Shown: one piece after another, positions 27,697 to 34,934 of the stretch
Layout: each line of letters starts with the position of its first letter
Position numbering within the stretch: the first letter of the stretch is position 1
From: DASTBU01 sp035711845
Lineage (GTDB): Bacteria; Acidobacteriota; Vicinamibacteria; Vicinamibacterales; 2-12-FULL-66-21
Direction of reading: 5' to 3'
Length of the DNA: 64,000 bases
Assembly: GCA_035711845.1 (NCBI GenBank)
Contig: DASTBU010000187.1
Coordinates: forward strand, 1-64,000
Translations under genes and position numbers: made by a program
Notes under the pieces: generated by a model
The model's database searches: none
The model's input: the letters and a program-made list of their open reading frames with translations, nothing else
Told to the model about the DNA's origin: nothing

Positions 27697-27811
27697 GTTT
27701 CTCTCCTCGACCCGCGCCGGAGGGTCTCGATGCGGCTGGCCCGCAATCGTAATACCCACCAACCGCCGGAGCGAGCTTCGCTTCCCGCTGCCCAGCCGGC
27801 TGGAGGCGCTT

Positions 27812-28642
27812 TCAGGCTACACCGGTCGGCGCATCGACCGCCGGGAACTGCTGTGTCATCCACGCCTGCCACAACGGCTCAGCGCGGCCCGCGGCGGCTG
27901 CCGCGCGATTGCCGTACAGATAGACATCGATCAACAGGCAGGTCTGGCCGCCCATGCCGTGGGCGGCGATCGACGCGATGCCGGGGGCAGGTTCGTCCAG
28001 ACGGAGCAACAGACGATGCGGGTGAGCGCCTTCGCCAATCGCTTCGACAGTGCCGCTGAGCGACGGAACCCCGGTCCCGGTGTTCGCCCGGGCGCCGGGA
28101 GCGCTTCCGGAGAGACCGAGCGCGCCGATCAACGCGCTCCACGCCTCCGACGCAGGTCTCGAGGAGAAGGCCATCATGCGAAACTGCGAGCAGGGCTCGC
28201 CGCCGAACCGTCGCAGGTAGATCCGCAGGATGCGGAAAAACCACGGCCAGCCGGATTCGGTGCCCTCGAGCTGATCGTCCCAATCGGCGCTGCTCGCAAA
28301 CAAGCTGTGAACCACCCGCACCACGCAGGTCCCTCCAGCACGCGCCTCGACGATCCATTCGGTCGCAAAGGCTGGCGCGCCGGGGGCAAGTTCGCTTTCG
28401 GCGGCGAACCGTCGGGGCGGATCCCAGGCGGTAACGGCGGCAATCGCGTCCATCCCGGGGCCAAAGTGCGACACGACCTTCGTTGGCGTGCCGGCATCGC
28501 CGGCAACGACTTCTGTCGGGACGAACCAGGACGAGACGCCGCTGCTCGTCGCGATTGCCTCCCAGACTTCCTCGGGCGTGCCGGGAACCTCGGTCTCGAT
28601 CTCGACCCATCGCCGTCCTGCTGCATCCTTCTTCACGCTCAT
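27812..28642 (-). CDS. SRPBCC / AHSA1-like domain protein
   Basis: 276 residues. The N-terminal half has the START-like pattern EIETEVPGTPEEVWEAIAT, then SSWFVPTEV and GTCVVRVVHSLF near the end of the first domain. The second half (LLLRLDEPAPGIASIAAHG) appears to be a related but more divergent copy. These helix-grip domains bind hydrophobic ligands. Its start overlaps the stop of the ArsR-type regulator gene by four bases (ATGA), the classic ArsR-SRPBCC pair, so the two are translated together. Confidence 0.82.
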   Translation of the reverse strand: MSVKKDAAGRRWVEIETEVPGTPEEVWEAIATSSGVSSWFVPTEVVAGDAGTPTKVVSHFGPGMDAIAAVTAWDPPRRFAAESELAPGAPAFATEWIVEARAGGTCVVRVVHSLFASSADWDDQLEGTESGWPWFFRILRIYLRRFGGEPCSQFRMMAFSSRPASEAWSALIGALGLSGSAPGARANTGTGVPSLSGTVEAIGEGAHPHRLLLRLDEPAPGIASIAAHGMGGQTCLLIDVYLYGNRAAAAAGRAEPLWQAWMTQQFPAVDAPTGVA

Positions 28643-29250
28643 AAAGACTCCTTGGCCCGGCCATCGCGCGGAAGCGGATAGGCGACGAGCACGAGCCGGT
28701 GCAGGCGACCCCCCGGGGCCGCGTCATCGTGATAGCGCGCAGCCAGCGCCGTGACCGCGGCGGCCAGCTCGTTGCCGAAGGCGGCACGCTCGGCGGCCGA
28801 CCGGAAACGAATGCTGGTGTCCAGGGACAGGGTAGGCAGGCGCTTGCCGGTTTCCCTCGAACGACGGAGCAGATCGCTCACCTCGCGGACGATCCGGGCG
28901 GCCAGCGCGATCAGGTAGCTGGCGGACACGCGATCGGTCGGATGCGCCCGGCGCTCCGGGTCGGCCGCGGCAGGACCCATCGCCCGGGGCGACACGATGT
29001 AGGAGGCGGCGGTCGCGACGAGCAGCCGTTCGGTCAGGCCACCCCATCGGCGGGTGCCCGCGGCCCGGACGAGCCGATGGGTTTCGAGAGCCTTGAGGTG
29101 ATAGTTGATCCTTTGCCGGGCCATCCCCAGCCGACCGGCGAGCGCCGCCGCTGAGGCCGGCTCGGCCAGTTCCGACAGAAGGCGGCTCCGCACCGGCTCG
29201 AGGGCAACCGCGGCGGCGGCCGGATCGTCGATGACCTCCACGTCCTGCAT
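28639..29250 (-). CDS. ArsR-type winged-helix regulator
   Basis: 203 residues. The helix-turn-helix is in SAAALAGRLGMARQRINYHL followed by KALETHRLVRAAGTRRWGG, the ArsR/HTH_20 pattern. The C-terminal half (SYLIALAARIVREVSDLLRR, YHDDAAPGGRLHRLVLVAY) is a sensor or dimer region. The gene overlaps the SRPBCC gene by four bases. An inverted repeat covers its likely promoter at 29257-29285, so self-repression is likely. The effector is unknown. Confidence 0.85.
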   Translation of the reverse strand: MQDVEVIDDPAAAAVALEPVRSRLLSELAEPASAAALAGRLGMARQRINYHLKALETHRLVRAAGTRRWGGLTERLLVATAASYIVSPRAMGPAAADPERRAHPTDRVSASYLIALAARIVREVSDLLRRSRETGKRLPTLSLDTSIRFRSAAERAAFGNELAAAVTALAARYHDDAAPGGRLHRLVLVAYPLPRDGRAKESL

Positions 29251-29256
29251 GCGGAC

Positions 29257-29285
29257 ATTCCAGCATTGACAACTTTATTTGTCAA
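29257..29285 (-). promoter_or_regulatory. ArsR operator over a predicted leaderless promoter
   Basis: TTGACAA (29266-29272) and TTGTCAA (29279-29285) form a perfect 7-bp inverted repeat around a 6-base centre. Read on the minus strand it contains TTGACA as a -35, then 17 bases, then TGGAAT at 29262-29257. Six bases later comes the ATG at 29250, so the transcript may begin at or near the start codon. The palindrome overlaps the -35 and spacer, as expected of an ArsR-family operator. Confidence 0.6.
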
Positions 29286-29423
29286 GGCCCCCTCCACCAC
29301 GGCGGTCTCCCGATCGCCACCCAAAGGGAGTACTCTCGAATTCAAGAGCAAGACGCGGAGTGTGGGCCCCCTCGAGCGCGTGCGATAGTAGGCCGCATGC
29401 CAGGAATGAGCGAGGGGGACACC

Positions 29424-30527
29424 ATGAACGGCGCAATCGAGGAACGGGTGCAGGGAGTCATGTCAGCTGAAGCGGATCCGCGGTGGGCCGCCGTCGCGGC
29501 GCGCGACCGCGACGCGGATGGAACGTTCTACTATTCGGTGAAGACGACCGGCGTGTACTGCCGGCCCTCGTGCGGCGCGCGTCTGGCGAAGCCGACGAAC
29601 GTGCGCTTCCACAGGACGCGCGAAGAGGCGGAGCACGCGGGGTTCCGTCCCTGCAAGCGCTGCAAGCCCGATCAGCCGTCAATCGAGGAACGGTACGCCG
29701 CGACGGTCGCCGTCGCGTGCCGGACGATCGAAGCGGCCGAATCGATCCCGAGCCTCGCCTCGCTGGCGAAGGGGGCAGGTCTCAGCCTCCATCACTTCCA
29801 CCGCGTTTTCAAGGGGGTGACCGGGCTCACCCCGCGAGAGTACGGGGCCGCGCACCGCAACAATCGCGTGCGCGACGAACTTCGACGACGTCCGACGGTC
29901 ACCGAGGCCATCTACGAGTCGGGCTTCAACTCCGACAGCCGGTTCTACGAACAGTCCGATCAGATGCTGGGCATGACGCCGCGCGATTACCGTGCGGGGG
30001 GCTCGGGCATGGATATCCGGTTCGCCGTCGGCGAATGCTCGCTCGGCTCGGTCCTGGTCGCGCGGAGCGCGAAAGGCATGTGCGCGATCCTGCTCGGCGA
30101 CGATCCCGATGCGCTGGTGCGGGACCTGCAGGACCGATTTCCGCGCGCGACGCTCATGGGCGGGGACCGTGCGTTCGAGGAGGTCGTCGCTCGCGTTGTC
30201 GCGTTCGTGGAAGCGCCCGCGCTTGGCCTGGATCTGCCGCTCGATGTGCGCGGGACGGCGTTCCAGCAGCGCGTGTGGCAGGCGCTGCGCAAGATTCCCG
30301 TTGGATCCACCATCACCTATGCCGAGCTCGCCGCGCGAATCGGAGCACCGAAAGCCGTTCGCGGGGTGGCCGGCGCCTGTGCCGCCAATCCGCTGGCGGT
30401 TGCCATTCCGTGTCATCGGGTCATCAGAAACGATGGTGCGGTCTCGGGCTACCGCTGGGGCGTGGAGCGCAAGCGGATGCTTCTCGAGAAAGAAGTCGAG
30501 TTCCGGCAAGTCATCGGCCACACCTGA
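29424..30527 (+). CDS. ada: Ada: methylphosphotriester and O6-methylguanine-DNA repair protein / AraC regulator
   Basis: 367 residues with three parts. The N-terminal Ada zinc domain has CRPSC and CKRC cysteine pairs, the first Cys being the methyl-phosphotriester acceptor. An AraC-type helix-turn-helix region follows (LSLHHFHRVFKGVTGLTPRE). The C-terminal methyltransferase has AIPCHRVI with its acceptor Cys. The protein moves methyl groups from damaged DNA to itself and then activates its regulon. GAGGGGG lies before ATG 29424. It diverges from the ArsR-type gene. Confidence 0.95.
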   Translation: MNGAIEERVQGVMSAEADPRWAAVAARDRDADGTFYYSVKTTGVYCRPSCGARLAKPTNVRFHRTREEAEHAGFRPCKRCKPDQPSIEERYAATVAVACRTIEAAESIPSLASLAKGAGLSLHHFHRVFKGVTGLTPREYGAAHRNNRVRDELRRRPTVTEAIYESGFNSDSRFYEQSDQMLGMTPRDYRAGGSGMDIRFAVGECSLGSVLVARSAKGMCAILLGDDPDALVRDLQDRFPRATLMGGDRAFEEVVARVVAFVEAPALGLDLPLDVRGTAFQQRVWQALRKIPVGSTITYAELAARIGAPKAVRGVAGACAANPLAVAIPCHRVIRNDGAVSGYRWGVERKRMLLEKEVEFRQVIGHT

Positions 30528-30602
30528 GCTGTACCGGCCCCCCTCCCTCCGGCGGCGCTGTCTCTGCTGACGGCGATGCCGGCGGACACGATTGGAACCT
30601 CG

Positions 30603-30669
30603 CGCGATCACCCCGCTCCGCGCGATCACCTCGATCGCCCGATCACCTCGATCGCGCGATCGCGCGATG
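30603..30669. repeat. GATCAC/GATCGC-rich tandem repeat
   Basis: Repeated cgatcacctcgatcgc units occupy about 67 bases after the ada gene. They match in type the array at 21584-21613 and the related dyad at 33389-33445. No protein-like frame is present. Confidence 0.5.
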
Positions 30670-30745
30670 TAGTCCGGCTGAGGTGTTGGACACCGGCGAC
30701 CAATGACGCCACACTGGGCAGACGCCGTTCGTTGCACCGGCGTGC

Positions 30746-30887
30746 CACGCCGGAGCGGAGCGGGGCTTTGGGCCCCGCGAGCGACGGCGATGGGGGGTCG
30801 GGCCGCCTTCGCGCCGCAGACGCTTCGGCGAGCCTCGCCGAAGCTTTAGCGGAGGCGGACAGGGCGAAGCCCCCCGGTCTAGTTAGG
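30746..30887. repeat. Dispersed GC-rich repeat, copy A (with nested palindrome)
   Basis: This copy starts CACGCCGGAGCGGAGCGG and ends GCCCCCCGGTCTAGTTAG, and matches copy B at 58375-58461 closely at both ends. In copy A about 60 bases (30802-30860) are inserted in the middle, containing the hairpin CTTCGGCGAG/CTCGCCGAAG. The element has no coding sense. Both copies are intergenic, so it looks like a mobile or repetitive non-coding element family. It precedes a possible small gene with a good ribosome-binding site. Confidence 0.65.
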
Positions 30888-30904
30888 TCCGGTCGTGGAG
30901 GCTC

Positions 30905-31195
30905 ATGGCTGTTGAACGCGCTGGCACGTCGAAGCTGCTCGACGTTCTCGAGCACGTTGCCGAGGGAGGCATCGTGATTGCGGACGCGAAGCTCGAGCCG
31001 TCCGCCGTTGAAGGGGCGGATCAGACAGAGCCGAATGCCCCCGACTCGGCGGCGGTGCTCCCGCGAAAAAAAAGTGAGCCGGGCCGGAACGCCACAACGG
31101 TTCTCAGCCCCTCGACATGCCCGGCCGCGCAATCGTCATCGATCCGACGCGGCTATGATCCGGCGCTCAACTACCAACGGCCATCAACTGCATGA
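30905..31195 (+). CDS. Possible small hypothetical protein
   Basis: A 96-codon frame with GGAGG three bases before its ATG. The first 50 residues look protein-like (KLLDVLEHVAEGGIVIADAK), the rest does not. It overlaps the end of the convergent gene by 29 bases. LLDVLEHV..GGIVI faintly recalls gas-vesicle GvpA/J but the similarity stops there. It could be a decayed gene or a chance frame. Confidence 0.25.
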   Translation: MAVERAGTSKLLDVLEHVAEGGIVIADAKLEPSAVEGADQTEPNAPDSAAVLPRKKSEPGRNATTVLSPSTCPAAQSSSIRRGYDPALNYQRPSTA

Positions 31196-31682
31196 CGTTC
31201 AGCCGATAGTAGAGGCCGTCATCGAAGGTCCCGTTCCGCACCCGGTCGAACAAGGGCTCCGAGCTCGAGGCGATCAGCCGGCGCCGGGACCGGGGCATCT
31301 GCGCACGCAGGTCCGACAGTCGGCCTGCGAGGCGGTCCTGGGCCGCAAGAGGCAACCTGTTGATCTCCTCGAGGAGCACGGTCCCGGCTTGCACCAGCCG
31401 GAGTTGCATCACATCAGGCTCGGCCGGAGCATCCGACGGAAAAAGTGTCGCGAAGACGTGTGCCTCCAGTCTGGGATCCGCTGACGCGCAATCGATAACG
31501 GTGAACGGGCCATGACGCCATGCACTGGACAGGTGGAGCCGATAGGCGAGCTCGCGCGCGGCGTCCGGTTGTCCGGTCAGCAGGATGCACGCATCCGTCC
31601 GGGCGGCCAGAGCGACCTCGGGGTCGTGTGCGGGCCGCATCGGGACGGGTGGCACATGGGAAGCCTCGTTCCGGATGGTCAT
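31167..31682 (-). CDS. Degenerate sigma-54-interaction AAA protein
   Basis: About 171 residues resembling part of an NtrC-type AAA domain. FTVIDCAS matches the FIKINCAA segment, GTVLLEEINRLPLAAQ the Walker B helix, and FDDGLYYRLNV the FREDLYYRLNV signature. The Walker A position reads GQPDAARE instead of GxxGTGKE, Walker B has Glu-Glu, and the GAFTGA loop that contacts sigma-54 is absent. It should not hydrolyse ATP or activate sigma-54 promoters in the usual way. No receiver or DNA-binding domain is present. ATG 31682 or 31706. Confidence 0.65.
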   Translation of the reverse strand: MTIRNEASHVPPVPMRPAHDPEVALAARTDACILLTGQPDAARELAYRLHLSSAWRHGPFTVIDCASADPRLEAHVFATLFPSDAPAEPDVMQLRLVQAGTVLLEEINRLPLAAQDRLAGRLSDLRAQMPRSRRRLIASSSEPLFDRVRNGTFDDGLYYRLNVMQLMAVGS

Positions 31683-31871
31683 GTTGTTTTCCATGCGCGG
31701 GAACATAGATCGGAAATGGTACCGGCGCCGTGAGCGGAGCGTTAGCGCGGGAGGAGATTCGTCTGAGCCGTCAAGTCCTACGCGCGCAACCCTTTCGAGC
31801 TATGTCTGAGTGTCGCCGAGCGTGATAGGCTTACATCGCTGGGACCGGCATGCCTCATCACCGCGATAACG

Positions 31872-32390
31872 ATGGATACTGAGACGGTTACTCAAAAGCT
31901 GCGGTTCGGCGAGTTCGAGCTGGACCCCGAGGTCGGCGAGCTGAAACGCAACGGCAGCCGGTTGAAGCTCCAGCCCCAGCCGCTGAAGCTCCTGCTCCTT
32001 CTGGTTCGCCGGGCCGGGTCCGTCGTGACCCGCGAGGAGATTCGACAGGAGCTCTGGTCCGAGGGCACCTACGTGGACTTCGACCAGGCCATGAACTTCT
32101 GCATCAAGCAGGTCCGCGATGTGCTGCGGGACCAACCCGACCGCCCGACGTTCATCCAGACGATGCCGAAGCGCGGTTATCGCTTCATCGCCCCGGTCGA
32201 GTCGGATGCCTCGCCGCAGGGGCGTAAGAGCAGCGGCGACGGATCGACGATCCGGCTGCAGAAAGCGCTCTGGGCCAACATTGCCGACCTGCATCTGGCG
32301 GAGGAGCGGCGGAAGCGGAATACCCGGATTGCCGGGGGCGTGCTGCTCGTCGTCGTCTGCGCGGCGGCGCTGATGTACATCCTCTTCTGA
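31872..32390 (+). CDS. CadC-like membrane-anchored winged-helix regulator
   Basis: 172 residues. The N-terminal OmpR/PhoB-type winged helix (FGEFELDPEVGELKRNGSR, LLLLVRRAGSVVTREEIRQ, VDFDQAMNFCIKQVRDVL, TMPKRGYRF) is complete at about 105 residues. The C-terminal end is one transmembrane helix, GGVLLVVVCAAALMYILF. There is no receiver and almost no periplasmic domain, so sensing probably relies on a partner protein. The TFIQTMPKRGYRF end is typical of acidobacterial winged-helix proteins that otherwise carry long TolB or TPR extensions. Confidence 0.88.
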   Translation: MDTETVTQKLRFGEFELDPEVGELKRNGSRLKLQPQPLKLLLLLVRRAGSVVTREEIRQELWSEGTYVDFDQAMNFCIKQVRDVLRDQPDRPTFIQTMPKRGYRFIAPVESDASPQGRKSSGDGSTIRLQKALWANIADLHLAEERRKRNTRIAGGVLLVVVCAAALMYILF

Positions 32391-32402
32391 AATCTCGCCC
32401 CC

Positions 32403-32783
32403 TCAGGACGAGAGCCCCGGAGCGCCCGAGCTCAGACAACTCAAAACAGTGGATACCAGTTGCTCCGGCGACACGGGTCGTCGGAGAACGCAGGGCGCGT
32501 TGAGCATGCCCGGGTCGAGACCGTCGGTCACGATCACCAGTGGGATGTCGCGCGTGTGTGCGTGCGCGGCGATTTCCTGGCGGAGGTCCAGGCCGCTGAT
32601 GTCCGGAAGGACGAGATCGAGCACGATGATCTCTGGCGTAGTCTGGTCGATCTGCCTCAACGCATCGAGGCCGTCGCCGGCGTCGTGTACCTCGAGGCCG
32701 GCCAGCGTCAGCGCGGTGCGGTACATACGCCGCCGTTCCGAATCATGATCAACGAGCAGAACCTGGTCCGGGCGCGACGTCAC
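32403..32783 (-). CDS. Stand-alone response-regulator receiver protein
   Basis: 126 residues, one receiver domain. It has the acidic pocket in VLLVDHDSERRRM and the phospho-acceptor in IIVLDLVLPDISG, and the Thr in LVIVTDGLD. The usual Lys in the last strand is replaced, CVLRRPVSPEQ having Arg. No output domain. It converges on the winged-helix gene with 12 bases between stops. No kinase is near. Confidence 0.82.
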   Translation of the reverse strand: MTSRPDQVLLVDHDSERRRMYRTALTLAGLEVHDAGDGLDALRQIDQTTPEIIVLDLVLPDISGLDLRQEIAAHAHTRDIPLVIVTDGLDPGMLNAPCVLRRPVSPEQLVSTVLSCLSSGAPGLSS

Positions 32784-32906
32784 GATTCCTGGATGATACG
32801 CGCCTCACCAGCGCGCAACAAACTCATCCGTCGATTGTCAAGCAGAGCCGCAGTGGTCGAAGATGCTTGGACGAACCGGGCGACGAGAGATACCATCTGG
32901 GAGTAC

Positions 32907-33242
32907 ATGTCACGACCGAGGGTGCTGCTGATTGTCGATCGCCCGGATCTGCGCGCGGGCTACGAAATGATCCTGCGCCTGAGCGGCTACGAACTGCTCT
33001 CACTCGAAGCTCCAGCGGATCTCGATCACGTGCCGGCCGATGTGGTTGCGGCCTGCATCCTGACGGACCACGGTCCGGCCGGTGCGGCGGCGTGTTCGAA
33101 ACTGTTGGCGGCAGCAGTGCCCGTCGTCCGCATCGACCCCTTCATCCGACACGCCCGGGAGCACCTGCCGTTCGACGTGGTGCTGCCGGTTGCGAGCGAG
33201 CCGCGGCAGCTCATCAGCGCGCTGCGCCACCTCCTCCACTGA
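32907..33242 (+). CDS. Degenerate receiver-like protein
   Basis: 111 residues with the layout of a receiver: VLLIVDRPDLRAGYEMILRL at the start and FDVVLPVASEPRQLISALRH at the end. The strand that normally ends in the phospho-acceptor reads ADVVAACILTDHG, with Cys where Asp is expected. The final Lys is missing (VLPVA). So the phosphorylation site seems lost. ATG 32907 is chosen because the fold begins there. It may work as a pseudo-receiver or be decaying. Confidence 0.55.
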   Translation: MSRPRVLLIVDRPDLRAGYEMILRLSGYELLSLEAPADLDHVPADVVAACILTDHGPAGAAACSKLLAAAVPVVRIDPFIRHAREHLPFDVVLPVASEPRQLISALRHLLH

Positions 33243-33388
33243 TTCTCGTTTTCCGACCGTTCGGCTCGACGAGGTACTGCCTGCACAACAGGCTGGGACG
33301 ACGGGTTCAACGCGTCAGCGGCGCTGGTGGGCGACACCACTAATTCCAACAAGCCCTTGTGCTGACGTTTGAAGACGGGGACGCGCAT

Positions 33389-33445
33389 CACGACGATCGC
33401 GACGATCACGATGGCCATTGGCCGGTTTTCGTCGTGATCGTCGTG
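33389..33445. terminator. Large inverted repeat between convergent genes
   Basis: CACGACGATC (33389-33398) and GATCGTCGTG (33436-33445) are perfectly complementary with a 37-base centre. It lies in the 360-base gap between the convergent genes ending at 33242 and 33603, so it can terminate both. The flank also has a direct repeat CTGTCGACGTAGCG twice near 33461-33494. No gene is seen in the gap. Confidence 0.4.
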
Positions 33446-33602
33446 AACTCGCGATCGTCCTCTGTCGACGTAGCGTGCCGCCTGTCGACGTAGCGGCCGC
33501 CGTTACATCGACGCAACCGACATTCGGTTCAGCTGCCCTTCCTGCGCGGCCGCAGTGATCGGTAGGCCATAGCGGAGCCGTGGACCGCACGCACCGCCGA
33601 CG

Positions 33603-34919
33603 TCACCGCCGCACAGCACCCGTGGCGGTGACGTTGGTCTTCGGCCCGTCCACGAGTGAAGCGTAGACGATGGCCCGGACGGTCGAATAGTCGTCCAGAT
33701 CCCCGGCTGGAATCACCTGGGTCATGTGGACGACGATGAGCTGCTCCATCGGGTCCACCCAGAACGTCGAGTGATACGCGCCACCCCAGCCGTACTCCCC
33801 GACCGATCCGAGGCGTCCGCGGCGCCCGAGGTCGTTCACGACCGAGAAGCCGAGCCCGAAACCGACCCCGGGTTGATACTCCATACCGTTGAGGTGGTCG
33901 GCCGTCATGAGCTCCACCGACTTGCGGCCCAGGATTCTGACGCCGTCGAGGCGTCCACCGTTGAGGAGCGCCTGCAGGAAACGCATGTAGTCGCCTGCGG
34001 TCGACAGGAGCCCGGCGCCACCTGACAGGCTCCGGCGTGGCCCGCTGACGTACGCGCCCTGGCCAGTCATACCTCCGGCATCCGGGGCGCGTTCGAGGGT
34101 GTCGGCCCTCCGCGAGTACACGGTCACGAGGCGCCCGGCCTTTCCGGGTGGCAGGTAGAAGTGGGTGTCATCCATCCGCAGCGGCTGCGTGATCCGCTGC
34201 GCGATGAACTCGTCGAGGGGCTGGCCCGCGACCTTCTCGATCACGACCCCGAGGATGTCGGTCGCGTACCCGTAGATCCAGCGCTCGCCAGGCTGCGCGT
34301 CGAAGGGCAGCGCCGCGATACGTGCGACGGTGGCCGCGATCGGCTCGTCGCGGTCCGCGAAATACCAGCCCTCGATTCCAGCAGCCTTCCAGCGGTCGGC
34401 GGCGGGACCGCTGCCGTAGCTGATTCCAGCCGTGTGGGAGAGCAGGTCGCGAATCGTGATGGGCCGTGTCGCTGGAACGACGTCGTACCCGCCGTTACCG
34501 TTGGGGACGGCCACGGTGGTGTTGCGAAACTCCGGAAGGTAGCTGGCGACCGGATCGCTGATTCGGAGACGTCCCTCCTCCTGGAGCTGCATGATCCCGA
34601 CGCTGACGAGCGCCTTGGTCTGGGAGGCGATGCGGAAGATCGAATCGGTGCGCATCGGGGCCGCCGACTCGCGATCGCGATATCCGACCGCTTCCGAGTA
34701 GACAATCCGGCCCTGCCGGGCGACGAGCGTGACGGCGCCCGGCAACCGCCCTGCGGTGACGTACGCCTTCAAGGCACCCGTCAGTCGCTGCAGCCGCGCT
34801 GAGGACACCCCGACGGTTTCCGGTGTCGGGCGAGCCGGCGATTGCGCCGAGGGCCCCTGCGCCAGCAGGAGAACCAGTGCGAGGAACGTGAGCGGGCGGC
34901 GTCCTCGGATGACTGTCAT
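33603..34919 (-). CDS. Class C beta-lactamase-like serine hydrolase
   Basis: 438 residues with a signal peptide (TFLALVLLLAQGPSAQS). SQTK at 99-102 supplies the catalytic Ser and Lys, and a YGY motif (WIYGYATDILG) sits about 115 residues later in the place of the YxN motif. This matches the beta-lactamase/penicillin-binding esterase family (PF00144). EstB-type esterases and D-aminopeptidases use the same fold, so an antibiotic role is not implied. It is encoded 15 bases after the S9 peptidase gene, probably in one operon. Confidence 0.85.
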   Translation of the reverse strand: MTVIRGRRPLTFLALVLLLAQGPSAQSPARPTPETVGVSSARLQRLTGALKAYVTAGRLPGAVTLVARQGRIVYSEAVGYRDRESAAPMRTDSIFRIASQTKALVSVGIMQLQEEGRLRISDPVASYLPEFRNTTVAVPNGNGGYDVVPATRPITIRDLLSHTAGISYGSGPAADRWKAAGIEGWYFADRDEPIAATVARIAALPFDAQPGERWIYGYATDILGVVIEKVAGQPLDEFIAQRITQPLRMDDTHFYLPPGKAGRLVTVYSRRADTLERAPDAGGMTGQGAYVSGPRRSLSGGAGLLSTAGDYMRFLQALLNGGRLDGVRILGRKSVELMTADHLNGMEYQPGVGFGLGFSVVNDLGRRGRLGSVGEYGWGGAYHSTFWVDPMEQLIVVHMTQVIPAGDLDDYSTVRAIVYASLVDGPKTNVTATGAVRR

Positions 34920-34934
34920 GTCCGCTGTCAGCGC

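Noticed and set aside
30905..31195. Gas-vesicle GvpA/J protein
   Set aside because: Only about 15 residues are similar and the core beta strands are missing.
33389..33494. CRISPR array
   Set aside because: Repeats are few, unequal and dyad-like, with no regular spacers; there are no cas genes in the window.
33603..34919. Antibiotic-resistance beta-lactamase
   Set aside because: SxxK and YxY fit many esterases and D-aminopeptidases; the operon partner is a peptidase, so resistance is not supported.
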